Assembly: GCA_002451465.1 (NCBI GenBank)
Contig: DKCJ01000015.1
Span: 75,236-139,235 of the forward strand
Length of the DNA: 64,000 bases
Reading direction: 5' to 3'
Source: Caryophanales bacterium UBA6877
GTDB taxonomy: Bacteria > Bacillota_I > Bacilli_A > RFN20 > CAG-826
A program made the position numbers and the translations under genes. Positions within the stretch are counted from its first letter, which is position 1. Each line of letters opens with the position of its first letter. Positions 7,546-16,884 of this stretch are shown here, one piece after another. Below the pieces are notes generated by a model. That model was not told where the DNA came from. It did not search any database and saw only the letters and a program-made list of their open reading frames with translations.

Positions 7546-8337
7546 TTATTTATCTTTAACTTTAACCTTATCTCCATCAATGATTACGACTTTTTCTTGC
7601 TTAGCTTTTTCAATTGCATGATCATGAATAAGTTTATCAACTGGACCAAAGACACTATAATAAAGTGGAATTGCAAGGAATAAAAGCCACCATGGATGCC
7701 ACATATTGAAACGTACACCTAAAAATAAAAATGTTGCAGTAACTAAAAGTGGAATAGGTACTAAGCAAAATCTTCTTTTAATAATTGCTTCAAGTAATGC
7801 TCCAGGAACTGGAATTAATATAAATATAACCCAATAAACTCTCCATCCTAAATTATTTGGTAATAAGAATCCAAGTAAAAGATAGATAAGGACAGCTAAA
7901 AGAGGGAAAAAACTATTTATATAAACTCTTGCTCTTTGAGCGATTTTATCACGACGTTCTGAAGACGAATCAACAAAAACATCTTTTCCATTTTCTTTAA
8001 AAGAAACACTACTATTATGCATATCAACATTTACATCAATTCTACTTCCATCATCATCTACTAAATGTACTCCATCATTATTCATAGTAATTGCGTCTTT
8101 TGAATTTTTATTCTTTAAAACTTCATCAACACTTTTATCTGTATTTACTAATTCATCAAGAGTGACGTTATATAATTTTGCAAGTTCTTTTAAATAATCA
8201 ATTGATGGAGTAACTTCGCCACTTTCCCAATTTGAAATTGATTGTCTTGAAACGTTTAATAAATTTCCAAGCTCTTCTTGGGAATAACCAAATTTTTTTC
8301 TAAATTCAACAAGTCTATTTGCTAATTCAATTGTCAT
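7546..8337 (-). CDS. XRE-family HTH regulator with C-terminal membrane domain
   Basis: A 263-residue protein. Residues 5-62 are a clear Cro/CI helix-turn-helix (YSQEELGNLLNVSRQSISNW). Residues 65-130 are a soluble linker rich in Asp and Val. Residues 135-245 hold about four hydrophobic helices (VLIYLLLGFLL, VYWVIFILIPVPGAL, LLVTATFLFLGV, WWLLFLAIPLYY). This is a membrane-tethered transcription factor of a type common in Firmicutes, likely sensing envelope or membrane state. The signal and targets are unknown. AAAGGAG upstream supports the start. Confidence 0.85.
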   Translation of the reverse strand: MTIELANRLVEFRKKFGYSQEELGNLLNVSRQSISNWESGEVTPSIDYLKELAKLYNVTLDELVNTDKSVDEVLKNKNSKDAITMNNDGVHLVDDDGSRIDVNVDMHNSSVSFKENGKDVFVDSSSERRDKIAQRARVYINSFFPLLAVLIYLLLGFLLPNNLGWRVYWVIFILIPVPGALLEAIIKRRFCLVPIPLLVTATFLFLGVRFNMWHPWWLLFLAIPLYYSVFGPVDKLIHDHAIEKAKQEKVVIIDGDKVKVKDK

Positions 8338-8475
8338 AATTTTCTCCTTTAAACTTTAAAAATATTAAACAACAATGAACAAATTTTTAACACCAAACTT
8401 AATTTACTACATGTAAAGAATACTTTACATTTTCGAAAAAAACAATAATTTAATGGGTTTAATATATATTTTTAA

Positions 8476-9153
8476 CTAAAAAAACATAACAACTATTAAA
8501 GGAATATAACTAAATATATAAACTAGAAAACTGCCCCATTCAAGTATTGGTAAATAACAATATTTTGGTCTACTTACAAGTTCAGCATCCATTTTTACCA
8601 TTTTTGCCCAGTTTTTATAAGTCTTGTTTAACATCAAAAATACTTCAAATACCACAAGAATTAAACATATTACAATAATTGCAATTTTAACTCCAAGGTC
8701 AGTTACAAATTGAAAGTCTTGATTTGTAAAAAACATATAATAAAGCATTAAAGTAAACAAATTAAAAGCAACAAATAAAGTTACAAAAAATAAATGCGTT
8801 TTAAAAAGAGTTAATTTAACAAATCTTAAAACTAAAAAAGAAATAATACTAATTGATGCCACAACAAACATCGAATAAGAAGGTATAAAAACATTTAATT
8901 TTTGTGAAAAATAAATTGCTGGAAATAAATTTGCCGAAATTAAACAAACAACCGCAAGAAGTTCAATAAAAACTAATAAATATGTTTTTTTATTGCGTAA
9001 TCTAAATTGGTTAAGTTCATATGGGAAATATCTTAAAAAACTATATTTCTTGTCACCTGTTTGCATAAAAATAACATAATCAAAGCCATATACTAATGCA
9101 TATAAAATTAAACCAATAACAAAAAACAAAATTGATAAAACTCTTAAATCCAT
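8476..9153 (-). CDS. Six-helix membrane protein of unknown function
   Basis: A 225-residue hydrophobic protein with about six transmembrane helices and a short basic loop (FRLRNKKTY) between helices 1 and 2. No family motif is recognised. It follows rpe on the same strand after 4 nt, so it is probably the last gene of the prpC-prkC-rpe string. There is no signal peptide or lipobox. Function cannot be assigned. Confidence 0.6.
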   Translation of the reverse strand: MDLRVLSILFFVIGLILYALVYGFDYVIFMQTGDKKYSFLRYFPYELNQFRLRNKKTYLLVFIELLAVVCLISANLFPAIYFSQKLNVFIPSYSMFVVASISIISFLVLRFVKLTLFKTHLFFVTLFVAFNLFTLMLYYMFFTNQDFQFVTDLGVKIAIIVICLILVVFEVFLMLNKTYKNWAKMVKMDAELVSRPKYCYLPILEWGSFLVYIFSYIPLIVVMFF

Positions 9154-9157
9154 AATA

Positions 9158-9829
9158 TTACCTCATCCTTTCTATAACTCTTTTTTTATTTTTACTTTTA
9201 AATATGTAACTTCCAGCAACTAAAATATCTACGCCACTAGAAATACATATTTTAGAAGTTTCTTCATTTATCCCACCATCAACTTCAATAAGATATGTGT
9301 ATTTATTTTCTTTTCTTAAATCATCAAGTTCTTTAATTTTATTAGCTGATTCGGTAATAAATTTTTGTCCACCAAATCCAGGTTCAACAGACATTACTAA
9401 TACAAGATCTAAAAATTTTAAATAATCTTTTATACTAGAAACACTTGTTTCTGGTTTTATAGATAAACCAAATTTAGCATTATAACTATGAACTAATTTG
9501 CTTATTTTTTGAATATCTTCTTTAGAGATAGCTTCATAATGAATAGTTACAATATTAGCTCCCGCCTTAATAAATCTTTCAATATATTGAAGAGGATTTA
9601 TAATCATTAAATGAACATCAAAAACAATTGGATAATTTCCTTTTTTTAAAGATTCTAAAACTGGTATACCAAATGAAATATTTTTAACAAATTGACCATC
9701 CATCACATCAAAATGAAGATAATTAACACCATACTTAATGACACTTTTAATTTCTCTATCAAGATGTTTAAAGTCAGCTGATAAAATAGATGCGCTAACT
9801 TCAACCAATTTATTAATTTCATTAATCAT
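9158..9829 (-). CDS. rpe: Ribulose-phosphate 3-epimerase
   Basis: A 223-residue TIM-barrel enzyme that interconverts ribulose 5-phosphate and xylulose 5-phosphate in the pentose phosphate pathway. Motifs include HFDVMDG (39-45), DVHLM (71-75), MSVEPGFGGQ (146-155) and VDGGI (183-187), which include the metal ligands and catalytic aspartates. ATG 9829 is chosen because it overlaps the prkC stop by 8 nt (translational coupling); an in-frame TTG at 9841 is less likely. The prpC-prkC-rpe order is conserved in Firmicutes, though rsgA, normally between prkC and rpe, is absent here. Confidence 0.93.
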   Translation of the reverse strand: MINEINKLVEVSASILSADFKHLDREIKSVIKYGVNYLHFDVMDGQFVKNISFGIPVLESLKKGNYPIVFDVHLMIINPLQYIERFIKAGANIVTIHYEAISKEDIQKISKLVHSYNAKFGLSIKPETSVSSIKDYLKFLDLVLVMSVEPGFGGQKFITESANKIKELDDLRKENKYTYLIEVDGGINEETSKICISSGVDILVAGSYIFKSKNKKRVIERMR

Positions 9830-10709
9830 TTGCAAACCCAAATATTCTAGATAACAAACTAGTTCCTTTTCTCATAGCTTTTTTATTATTATACAATGAA
9901 ATAAGATCATTTTTCATTTCTTGAACATTTTTATATCGAAGATTTAAATTTTTATTAGTTGCTTTATAAATAATATTTGAAACTTCCTTTGGTAAAGAAG
10001 GGATAATTTTTTGTGGGGAAGGAATTGTCCCACTTATATGAAGTTTTGCAATTTCGCTAGGATTTGTCCCATCAAAAGGAACTTTCCCTGTAACTAATTC
10101 ATAAAAGGTTATTCCAATAGCATAAATATCAGTTTGAAAAGTAGGTAATTGACCTTTTACAATTTCGGGAGCTAAATATTGGGCTGTTCCCATGACTCTT
10201 TTATTTTCATTTATATTAAAGGTTGAATTTAATAAATAAGATATTCCAAAATCACCAAGCTTTACATCCCCATTGGTGTCGTAATAAATATTTTGAGGCT
10301 TTATATCACGGTGAATAATATTCTTTGAATGGATATAGATAACGGCATCACAAAGTTGAAGCATAATTCTACATGCTTCACTTACTTGAAATTTTTTCTT
10401 AAAATCTAAAAAATCACGTAAAGTTTGACCTTTAACATATTCGTTTACAATATAAGGTAAACTATCTTGTTTACTATAATCATAAATTTTAATGATATTT
10501 GGATGATTTAAAGTGCTTGAAAAACGAGCTTCGTTTTCAAATCTAATTAAATTTTCTGGTTTATCAGCAAATTCAGGTTTAATAATTTTAACAGCAACAG
10601 TACGTTTAAAAATAATGTCTCTTGCTTCAAAAACATCACTCATTCCACCATGACCTAATAAACTAACTATACGATATCTATTATTTAATAAATCATTAAT
10701 TTTTATCAT
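9822..10709 (-). CDS. prkC: Ser/Thr protein kinase, PrkC/PknB type without PASTA domains
   Basis: A 295-residue Hanks-type kinase. It has the glycine loop GHGGMSDV (19-26), catalytic Lys41, HRDIKPQN (133-140), DFG (153-155) and the activation segment ending GTAQYLAPE. It stops just after the kinase fold, with no membrane helix and no extracellular PASTA repeats, so it should be cytosolic. Full PrkC has about 600-650 residues. ATG 10709 overlaps the phosphatase gene by 14 nt; an upstream in-frame start at 10754 would add a tail overlapping prpC and is less likely. It works as a pair with PrpC. Loss of PASTA repeats may reflect a reduced or absent cell wall (inference). Confidence 0.9.
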   Translation of the reverse strand: MIKINDLLNNRYRIVSLLGHGGMSDVFEARDIIFKRTVAVKIIKPEFADKPENLIRFENEARFSSTLNHPNIIKIYDYSKQDSLPYIVNEYVKGQTLRDFLDFKKKFQVSEACRIMLQLCDAVIYIHSKNIIHRDIKPQNIYYDTNGDVKLGDFGISYLLNSTFNINENKRVMGTAQYLAPEIVKGQLPTFQTDIYAIGITFYELVTGKVPFDGTNPSEIAKLHISGTIPSPQKIIPSLPKEVSNIIYKATNKNLNLRYKNVQEMKNDLISLYNNKKAMRKGTSLLSRIFGFAND

Positions 10710-11454
10710 CAAGCGTCTCCCAAAGAGCAAGAGAAATATTATCGCTTCCACCATTAAAATTCGCTATATTAATCAACGAAACAACTTTTTGTTGAGTTGT
10801 TTGTTCAGTATGTAAAATATTCTCTATATCGTTTTCTTTAATGTTGTTATATAAACCATCACTACAAAGTAAAACCGATTCACCATTATATTTATAAACT
10901 TTAATATCTATTGATAAAGATGGAAAAATACCTATAGCGTTTGTTAAAACATGTCTTTTTGGATGAGTTAGCATCTCTTCTTTACTAATTTGTCCACTTT
11001 TATATAAATAATTAACATATGTTTGATCTTCTGTTAATAATTTGAGAGATTTTTTATCATAAAGGTAGCATCTACTATCACCAACATTAGCAACAATTAA
11101 TTTATTTTTATAAATAAAAGCTAAAACTAAAGTAGTGCCCATTCCACTATATTGAATTTTTTTACTACCAATTGAATATATGTGGGAATTAACATCTTTA
11201 ATAGCTCTTTTTAACCAAAAAATAACTTCTAATTGACTATGAAACTTAGATTTTGTTTTAAATAAATCATTAAGATAATTAATGGTTTCTTGTGATGCAT
11301 AATCACCTTTTTTATGACCACCCATCCCATCAGCAACCATCATTAAAACATCACCTTGCGGATTAACCATTATTCTGCATTCATCTTCGTTTGTTACACG
11401 AACTTTGCCAATATCTTTTAGGCAAGAATATGTTCCATTAAATCTTTTTTTCAT
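10696..11454 (-). CDS. prpC: PP2C-family protein phosphatase, partner of PrkC
   Basis: A 252-residue metal-dependent phosphatase with the canonical PP2C motifs: NEDEC near 22-26, ADGMGGHKKG (41-50), GDSRCYLY, LLCSDGLYNN and GGSDNISLAL near the end. These aspartates bind the two Mn/Mg ions. It removes phosphates placed by the kinase encoded downstream and is coupled to it by a 14-nt overlap. It also overlaps the end of rlmN by 17 nt. Standard length and complete active site. Confidence 0.93.
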   Translation of the reverse strand: MKKRFNGTYSCLKDIGKVRVTNEDECRIMVNPQGDVLMMVADGMGGHKKGDYASQETINYLNDLFKTKSKFHSQLEVIFWLKRAIKDVNSHIYSIGSKKIQYSGMGTTLVLAFIYKNKLIVANVGDSRCYLYDKKSLKLLTEDQTYVNYLYKSGQISKEEMLTHPKRHVLTNAIGIFPSLSIDIKVYKYNGESVLLCSDGLYNNIKENDIENILHTEQTTQQKVVSLINIANFNGGSDNISLALWETLDDKN

Positions 11455-12481
11455 TTTTTGCTCTCAATTGTCCACAAGCAGCATCAATATCTGTTCCAAA
11501 TTCTTTACGAATAGTTACATTTATCCCACAAGATAATAACATATTCATAAAAGCATGGACGTTTTCATTACTGCTTCTTTTATATTTTAATTCTTTTATA
11601 GGATTATAGGGAATTAAATTTACATAAGCTTTTGTTCCTCGTATAAGTCTAGCAAGTTCTTTTGCATCTTCTACCGAGTCATTAATGTCTTTTAGCAATA
11701 TGTATTCAAAGGTTACTCTCCTATCAGCTTCCTTCTCATAATATTTTATCGCATCCATTAAATCTTCTAAATTATATTTTAACGAAATTGGCATTATTTT
11801 GTTTCTAATTTCATCATTTGGAGCATGTAATGAAATTGCTAAATTTATTTGAAGACCTTCATGAGCATACTCTCTTATTTTATCAACAATACCACATGTT
11901 GAAACAGTAATATGTCTTGCACCAATCGCTAAACTATGAGGATGATTAATTATTCTAATAAAAGATATAACATTATCATAGTTATCAAAAGGTTCGCCTG
12001 TTCCCATAACAACAACATGAGTAATTTTTTCACCATTACCTTCTTCTCTTAATAAATCATTTAATACTAAAATTTGTCCAACTAATTCGTGTATTTCTAG
12101 GCCTCTTTTCTTTTTTAGCAATCCAGAAGCACAAAAAGCACATCCCATATTACAACCAACTTCACTTGTAACACAGGCAACATCGCCATAATTATATCGC
12201 ATTAAAACAGTTTCGATTTTATTGTGATCTTCAAGTTCTAAAAGAAGTTTAATTGTTCCATCACTAGAAACTTGCTTTTTAAAAATTGATGGCTTTCTAA
12301 GTGAATATTTAGCTTTTAGTGTTTCTCTAAAAGTTTTTGATATATCACTCATCTCATCAAAATTAGTAGCATTTTTTTCATAAATCCATTTAAAAAGTTG
12401 GGTTGCACGAAATTTCTTCTGTCCTTCACTTTCCATTTGCTTTTCTAAAGCATCAATTGTAAAACCATAAAGATTAAGCAT
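11438..12481 (-). CDS. rlmN: Dual-specificity 23S rRNA/tRNA adenine-C2 methyltransferase RlmN
   Basis: A 347-residue radical-SAM enzyme that methylates A2503 of 23S rRNA and A37 of some tRNAs. The 4Fe-4S site is C110, C114 and C117 in CNMGCAFC. The C-terminal Cys336 (AACGQL) is the methyl-carrying cysteine of the family. Length and motifs are normal. Its ATG overlaps the stop of the rsmB-like gene by 8 nt, and its end overlaps prpC. The position between rsmB and prpC is the usual Firmicutes order. Confidence 0.95.
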   Translation of the reverse strand: MLNLYGFTIDALEKQMESEGQKKFRATQLFKWIYEKNATNFDEMSDISKTFRETLKAKYSLRKPSIFKKQVSSDGTIKLLLELEDHNKIETVLMRYNYGDVACVTSEVGCNMGCAFCASGLLKKKRGLEIHELVGQILVLNDLLREEGNGEKITHVVVMGTGEPFDNYDNVISFIRIINHPHSLAIGARHITVSTCGIVDKIREYAHEGLQINLAISLHAPNDEIRNKIMPISLKYNLEDLMDAIKYYEKEADRRVTFEYILLKDINDSVEDAKELARLIRGTKAYVNLIPYNPIKELKYKRSSNENVHAFMNMLLSCGINVTIRKEFGTDIDAACGQLRAKNEKKI

Positions 12482-13730
12482 GATTTTCCCTCTTTAAAAT
12501 CGCGTAATAACCAAATGAAGAATTTTCTTCATTTGGAATAATAAATTCTTCTTTTTCTAATATAAAATCGTTATTTTCACTTAAAAAAGCACTTATAACT
12601 TTACTAGTTTCTTTAATATCTATTGTTTCAACAAGATAGATTAACCTTCCGCCATTTTCAACATAACTTGAAATTTCTTTTAAAGAAGATTTTTGTTCTT
12701 TAATAAATTTATCAATTAATTCAGTATCAAAAAGAACTCGATATTCTGGTTTAAAATAAAATTCTTCAAAATACGTTGATTTTGCAGCATAAAATATAGC
12801 ATCTTGTTTAAAAGAAAGATGAGAAATTAATTCATTAGGTGTTGATTCATAAACAAATAAATCATTTATTCGTTTTTGAGCAACGACAGTAATTGCGTCT
12901 TTAACGTTATAAAAAGAATCAACTGCAAAATTAATTACATTATTTAAATATAAATATTGATTTAAAAATCTATAGAAAAAATTACTATCTTCATTTTGAT
13001 ATAAAGTAATATATTTATTTATAAGTTTTAAATCATTTTTAAAAATTTCTTCATAAAAACTAGACGTTTTAACGTATGTTTTATTTTTAATTAATTCATT
13101 ATCTGATTCGCTTGTTAAATAAAGATTAGTTTTAGTATCTAATGTAAATTTTTTATTTAGTTCTTCATCAACCGAATCTAAATCAACTAATTTAGATTTT
13201 AAAAAATATTGAACATATTTTTTATTTTTAAAACTCTCAAAAATTAATTTAGATTTTTCTAAACCATGTTGAGCAAGAGTCATCTTAATAAACCATAAAG
13301 GTAAATTAAAAAATACTGATAATGATTCAACACTACCTTTTTTAATATTATTTAATGGATATTCTTTTTTATTTTTAAAATCAATGATTGCTTTTTCAAT
13401 TTCATCACTATATTTTTCTTTATTCTTTTTTAAAGCGTTTTTTATAAATTCTATTGCTTCATCTATATCAACATTTAAAAGTCTTACATTAATTAAAGTA
13501 ATACCAATATAAGTAATTAAACTTGGTGTTGCTTTAGTTAATAATTCTTTTGTTAAAGCTTCAAAATAATAATATTTTTTAAAAAATAATATATATACCT
13601 TGATGAATTTTTTTAATTCATCGTCATTTCTTACATTCGTAGTAAAAAAAGCATTTAATGATTTATTAAATGTTTTTTTATTTATAAGCATATAACTAAT
13701 TATTTCATAACTATCTTGAAGGACTGACAT
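12474..13730 (-). CDS. RsmB-like protein lacking the catalytic cysteines
   Basis: A 418-residue protein in the normal rsmB position (upstream of rlmN-prpC-prkC-rpe). Residues 1-130 look like the NusB-like RNA-binding domain. LPLWFIKM (143-150) matches the start of the methyltransferase part, and ENGGRLIYLVETIDIKETSK (358-377) matches the motif that normally reads GGRLVYSTCT. The catalytic TC is replaced by VE, the PCxGxG motif and the glycine-rich SAM loop are not recognisable, and the whole protein contains no cysteine. RsmB makes 16S rRNA m5C967 by a cysteine mechanism, so this copy cannot do that. It may be a retained RNA-binding or assembly protein. It overlaps neighbours by 1 and 8 nt. 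Confidence 0.65.
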   Translation of the reverse strand: MSVLQDSYEIISYMLINKKTFNKSLNAFFTTNVRNDDELKKFIKVYILFFKKYYYFEALTKELLTKATPSLITYIGITLINVRLLNVDIDEAIEFIKNALKKNKEKYSDEIEKAIIDFKNKKEYPLNNIKKGSVESLSVFFNLPLWFIKMTLAQHGLEKSKLIFESFKNKKYVQYFLKSKLVDLDSVDEELNKKFTLDTKTNLYLTSESDNELIKNKTYVKTSSFYEEIFKNDLKLINKYITLYQNEDSNFFYRFLNQYLYLNNVINFAVDSFYNVKDAITVVAQKRINDLFVYESTPNELISHLSFKQDAIFYAAKSTYFEEFYFKPEYRVLFDTELIDKFIKEQKSSLKEISSYVENGGRLIYLVETIDIKETSKVISAFLSENNDFILEKEEFIIPNEENSSFGYYAILKRENHA

Positions 13731-14197
13731 TATTTTTTCTTCTTTTCTTGATCTTTAACCATTTCGTTAAATTCAGCAAAAACATCACCTAAATATGGTT
13801 CTTCACCTGTTTCTTGTTCAAATTCTTGATCATCTTCATAAACAGTATTCTCTTCAGTCATAAATCTTGGGTGATCTTTTGAATTAAATACATAACGATT
13901 ATCCATGCTGTAATAATAAAATTCAATTTGCATATTAACAACCACGTCTTTTATAAATTCATGAATAATTTTAGCGGCTTTTTCTTCCATTACCTTTACT
14001 TTTAAAGGGGCATGAACTCTAACAATAACATTCCATATATTTTGTTCTAATCCATCATGAACTAAAAGACCTTCTGGAGCAAAAAAATCTATATCATCTT
14101 TGCTACATTCATATATATCTGCTAATTTTCCGGTAGCAGCTTTACTAATTTGTCTTAATAAATATGGATCAATTCCTAAAATTGTAATTGTTATCAT
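13730..14197 (-). CDS. DUF1904-like small protein
   Basis: A 155-residue protein. Residues 1-105 resemble the DUF1904 family (small tautomerase-like alpha/beta proteins), with IDPYLLRQISKAATGKLADI, ECSKDDIDFFAPEGLLVHDG and VMEEKAAKIIHEFIKDV. The C-terminal 45 residues are strongly acidic and end in a lysine run. It sits between gmk (16 nt away) and the rsmB-like gene (1 nt overlap) and is probably co-expressed with them. Function is not established. Family assignment is from memory of the pattern and moderately uncertain. Confidence 0.55.
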   Translation of the reverse strand: MITITILGIDPYLLRQISKAATGKLADIYECSKDDIDFFAPEGLLVHDGLEQNIWNVIVRVHAPLKVKVMEEKAAKIIHEFIKDVVVNMQIEFYYYSMDNRYVFNSKDHPRFMTEENTVYEDDQEFEQETGEEPYLGDVFAEFNEMVKDQEKKKK

Positions 14198-14213
14198 AAA
14201 ACCCTCCTATAAA

Positions 14214-14789
14214 CTATTTGCTTGCTAATTTATTTTTAATAATAGTAGCAATTTCTTTAGCAGCTCTTTCTGGCTTATCATTTAATACGACATGTTGATA
14301 ATATTTTTCTAATAAAAGTTCTTTCTTAGCTTTTTTAAGTCTTTCTTGAATTACTTCTTCAGTCTCACTTTTTCGACCTCTAATTCTTCTTTCTAATTCA
14401 TCAAAGTTTTCACAAACTAAGAAAATTGATACATAATCACTGCTATTACATTTATTCATAACTTGACAAGCACCATTTGTATCAATCTCTAAAAGAACAT
14501 TTTTCCCTTCATCAAGAAGCTTTTCAACGTACTTTTTAGGAGTGCCATAACTATGTTCTACAAAATCGGCATATTCAAGCAATTCATCATTTTTTACAGC
14601 TTCATCAAATTTTTCTTTGCTAACAAAGAAGTAATCCTTACCATTTACTTCCCCTACTCTAGGCTTTCTAGTAGTCATAGAAACACTGAATTCAAGATTA
14701 AGACTTTTATCTTTCATCAAGAATGTTCTAACTGTACCTTTTCCAACTCCACTAGGACCACTAAGTATAACAATTATTCCCTTTTTCAT
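14214..14789 (-). CDS. gmk: Guanylate kinase
   Basis: A 191-residue enzyme converting GMP plus ATP to GDP plus ADP. It has the P-loop GPSGVGKGT (11-19), the GMP-binding segment VSMTTRKPRVGEVNGKDYFF and IRGRKSETEEVIQERL in the lid. Length is typical. It is the first gene of a minus-strand run. No clear Shine-Dalgarno is seen. Confidence 0.95.
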   Translation of the reverse strand: MKKGIIVILSGPSGVGKGTVRTFLMKDKSLNLEFSVSMTTRKPRVGEVNGKDYFFVSKEKFDEAVKNDELLEYADFVEHSYGTPKKYVEKLLDEGKNVLLEIDTNGACQVMNKCNSSDYVSIFLVCENFDELERRIRGRKSETEEVIQERLKKAKKELLLEKYYQHVVLNDKPERAAKEIATIIKNKLASK

Positions 14790-14937
14790 ATTGCTAAAAT
14801 TATATAAAAATTAGTTTTTTAAAGCAATAGACATATATTTTTAGCATTTATATCAATAAATGTTTATTAACGAAATCATAAATATTTTATAAATATGTAT
14901 GTTTATTTTTTAATTATTTAATATCATAATATTTATC

Positions 14938-16317
14938 ATGAATACAATTGAACACTTAAAAGAAAAAAGTAACGAAATAAATGATTTATTTAAAGATTCA
15001 TTTTTGAATAAATTTCAACAAATAAGTAATTTTGATTTTTTACTTGGTTTTTCAAAAGGAAAATCAACTTCCTTGCTTATCTCTATTAATTTAAAGAATC
15101 CATTTGTTGAAACAATAAATCAAAAATTTCTCGAAAATATAAATGGAGTGTTTTTTCAACATTTAAAAAGCAAATTAATGAACGCAATGTTTAGAGGTTC
15201 TACACTTATTAATAATGATAATATATTATGTTTAAGCTTTATTAAAACAACCGATACATACGACAAAGTTTCATATGATTTAATTGTTGAATTATTTAAA
15301 AGCAATACAAATATTATTTTAGTTTCTAATGGTCTTATTGTTGATGCTTTAAAATTAAGAGGAATGGATACTAATCGTCCTATTTTAAATAATTTAAAAT
15401 ATGAAGCACCTAAACCAATTCCTTTTGTAAAAGATTTTACTAAGAGTGATCAAGAAGCTATCAATGAATATATTCTTAATATTTCTGAACTTTATCTTAA
15501 AGAAAAATATGCAAGTTTACTTTCTCTTATAAAAAGAAAAAGAAAATCTTTAATAAAGAAACTTGATGCTTTAGAAAAAGAAAGTTTAGAAGCTATAAAC
15601 CATAAAAAATACCTTGAATATGGGGATTATTTAAAAATGTGCATGCAAGAGGTTAAAAAAGGTGATAAATATTTTGTTTATAATGGCGAAAATATACCTC
15701 TTAAGGAGGAATTTACTCCAGCCCAAAATCTTCAATATTTCTATAAAGTTTATAAGAAAAGTAAATTAACTGAAGAAGCCTCTAAAAAATATATATTAGA
15801 AACCAAAAATCAAATTGCTTACCTAGATAATGTCTTATCAACAATTGATTATTATAACGAAACTGAATATCTTGAATTAATTGATGAACTTTCTAAATCA
15901 AAATTAATAAAGATTTCAAATAAAAATATAAAAAAGAAAACAATTAAAGCTTCTAGACCATCATATGTTATTTATAAAGGAACAAAAATAGGTTTTGGAA
16001 AAAATAATATACAAAATAATGAATTAACATTTAATATTGCGACTAAAAAAGATTATTTTTTACACATTAATAAATCTCATGGACCACACATAATAATATT
16101 TAATGAAAATCCTAGTGATGACATTATTCAATTTGCTTGCGAAATCGCGATATTTTTAGCTAAATGCCAAGATGGCGATGTTATTTATACTAAAGTTTCA
16201 AATTTAAGAAAAACTTCTATTTTAGGACAAGTAAAAATGAATTCTTATGAAACATATCACATAAATAATGTCCGAGAAGATATGCGAAATTATATATTAA
16301 ATGCTAAACGCTTTTAA
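14938..16317 (+). CDS. NFACT-family protein, divergent RqcH-like
   Basis: A 459-residue protein with the NFACT layout: an N-terminal NFACT-N-like domain (about 1-170), a helical coiled-coil arm (about 175-325) and a C-terminal NFACT-R domain (about 335-455, GTKIGFGKNNIQNNELTFNI and SHGPHIIIFNENPSDD). In bacteria RqcH binds stalled 50S subunits and adds alanine tails. This copy is about 100 residues shorter than the usual 560-570, has lost much of the N-terminal strand region, and reads DYFLH where NFACT-R normally has a D-W-x-H pattern. A CATAAT element ends exactly 7 nt before the ATG with no Shine-Dalgarno, so the mRNA may be leaderless. Its stop overlaps the convergent trmL by 4 nt. Confidence 0.7.
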   Translation: MNTIEHLKEKSNEINDLFKDSFLNKFQQISNFDFLLGFSKGKSTSLLISINLKNPFVETINQKFLENINGVFFQHLKSKLMNAMFRGSTLINNDNILCLSFIKTTDTYDKVSYDLIVELFKSNTNIILVSNGLIVDALKLRGMDTNRPILNNLKYEAPKPIPFVKDFTKSDQEAINEYILNISELYLKEKYASLLSLIKRKRKSLIKKLDALEKESLEAINHKKYLEYGDYLKMCMQEVKKGDKYFVYNGENIPLKEEFTPAQNLQYFYKVYKKSKLTEEASKKYILETKNQIAYLDNVLSTIDYYNETEYLELIDELSKSKLIKISNKNIKKKTIKASRPSYVIYKGTKIGFGKNNIQNNELTFNIATKKDYFLHINKSHGPHIIIFNENPSDDIIQFACEIAIFLAKCQDGDVIYTKVSNLRKTSILGQVKMNSYETYHINNVREDMRNYILNAKRF

Positions 16318-16832
16318 TCTTTTTCTTTAATTAAAAAATCATTGCCTTTTATTTCTTCTTTAGTGGCAAGTCCATAAAATTTTTGTTGCCTTAAAACTTC
16401 ATATAAAACAATTGCTACACTATTTGATAAATTAAGACTTCTAGCAGAAGCAGACATTGGTATTCTTAAGGTTTTAGATAAATTAGCACGTAAAATATCA
16501 TGTGGTATCCCGGTTGATTCTCTTCCAAACATTAAATAAGTATCTTCAACAATATTAGAAAAATTAGCTGAAGTGTATATATTTTCTGAATATCTCGTAA
16601 TATAAAAAATATTCTTATTTTTAAATTCTTCTTCAAAACTTTGATAATCTTTATAATACTTAAAATCAAGTTCATTAATATAGTCCATACCTGCTCTTTT
16701 TAAAGATTTATCATTTAACTCAAATGATAAAGGTCCTATCACAAAAAGTTTAGTTGATGTAGCAGCACATGTTCTCATAATATTCCCTAAATTGGCTGGT
16801 TTTTCAGGTCGGTACAATATAATTCCATTCAT
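16314..16832 (-). CDS. trmL: tRNA (cytidine/uridine-34 2'-O)-methyltransferase TrmL
   Basis: A 172-residue SPOUT methyltransferase that modifies the wobble ribose of tRNA-Leu. It has the N-terminal motif ILYRPEKPANLGNIMRTCAA, motif 2 YLMFGRESTGIP and the SAM-knot motif LRIPMSASARSLNLSNSVAI. Length is slightly above the usual 155-160. It is a lone gene between two plus-strand genes. No good ribosome site is visible before the ATG. Confidence 0.92.
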   Translation of the reverse strand: MNGIILYRPEKPANLGNIMRTCAATSTKLFVIGPLSFELNDKSLKRAGMDYINELDFKYYKDYQSFEEEFKNKNIFYITRYSENIYTSANFSNIVEDTYLMFGRESTGIPHDILRANLSKTLRIPMSASARSLNLSNSVAIVLYEVLRQQKFYGLATKEEIKGNDFLIKEKD

Positions 16833-16884
16833 TTTTTAATCTTAACAATCCTATCTCTTTTTAGTATTATATACCTATATTATT

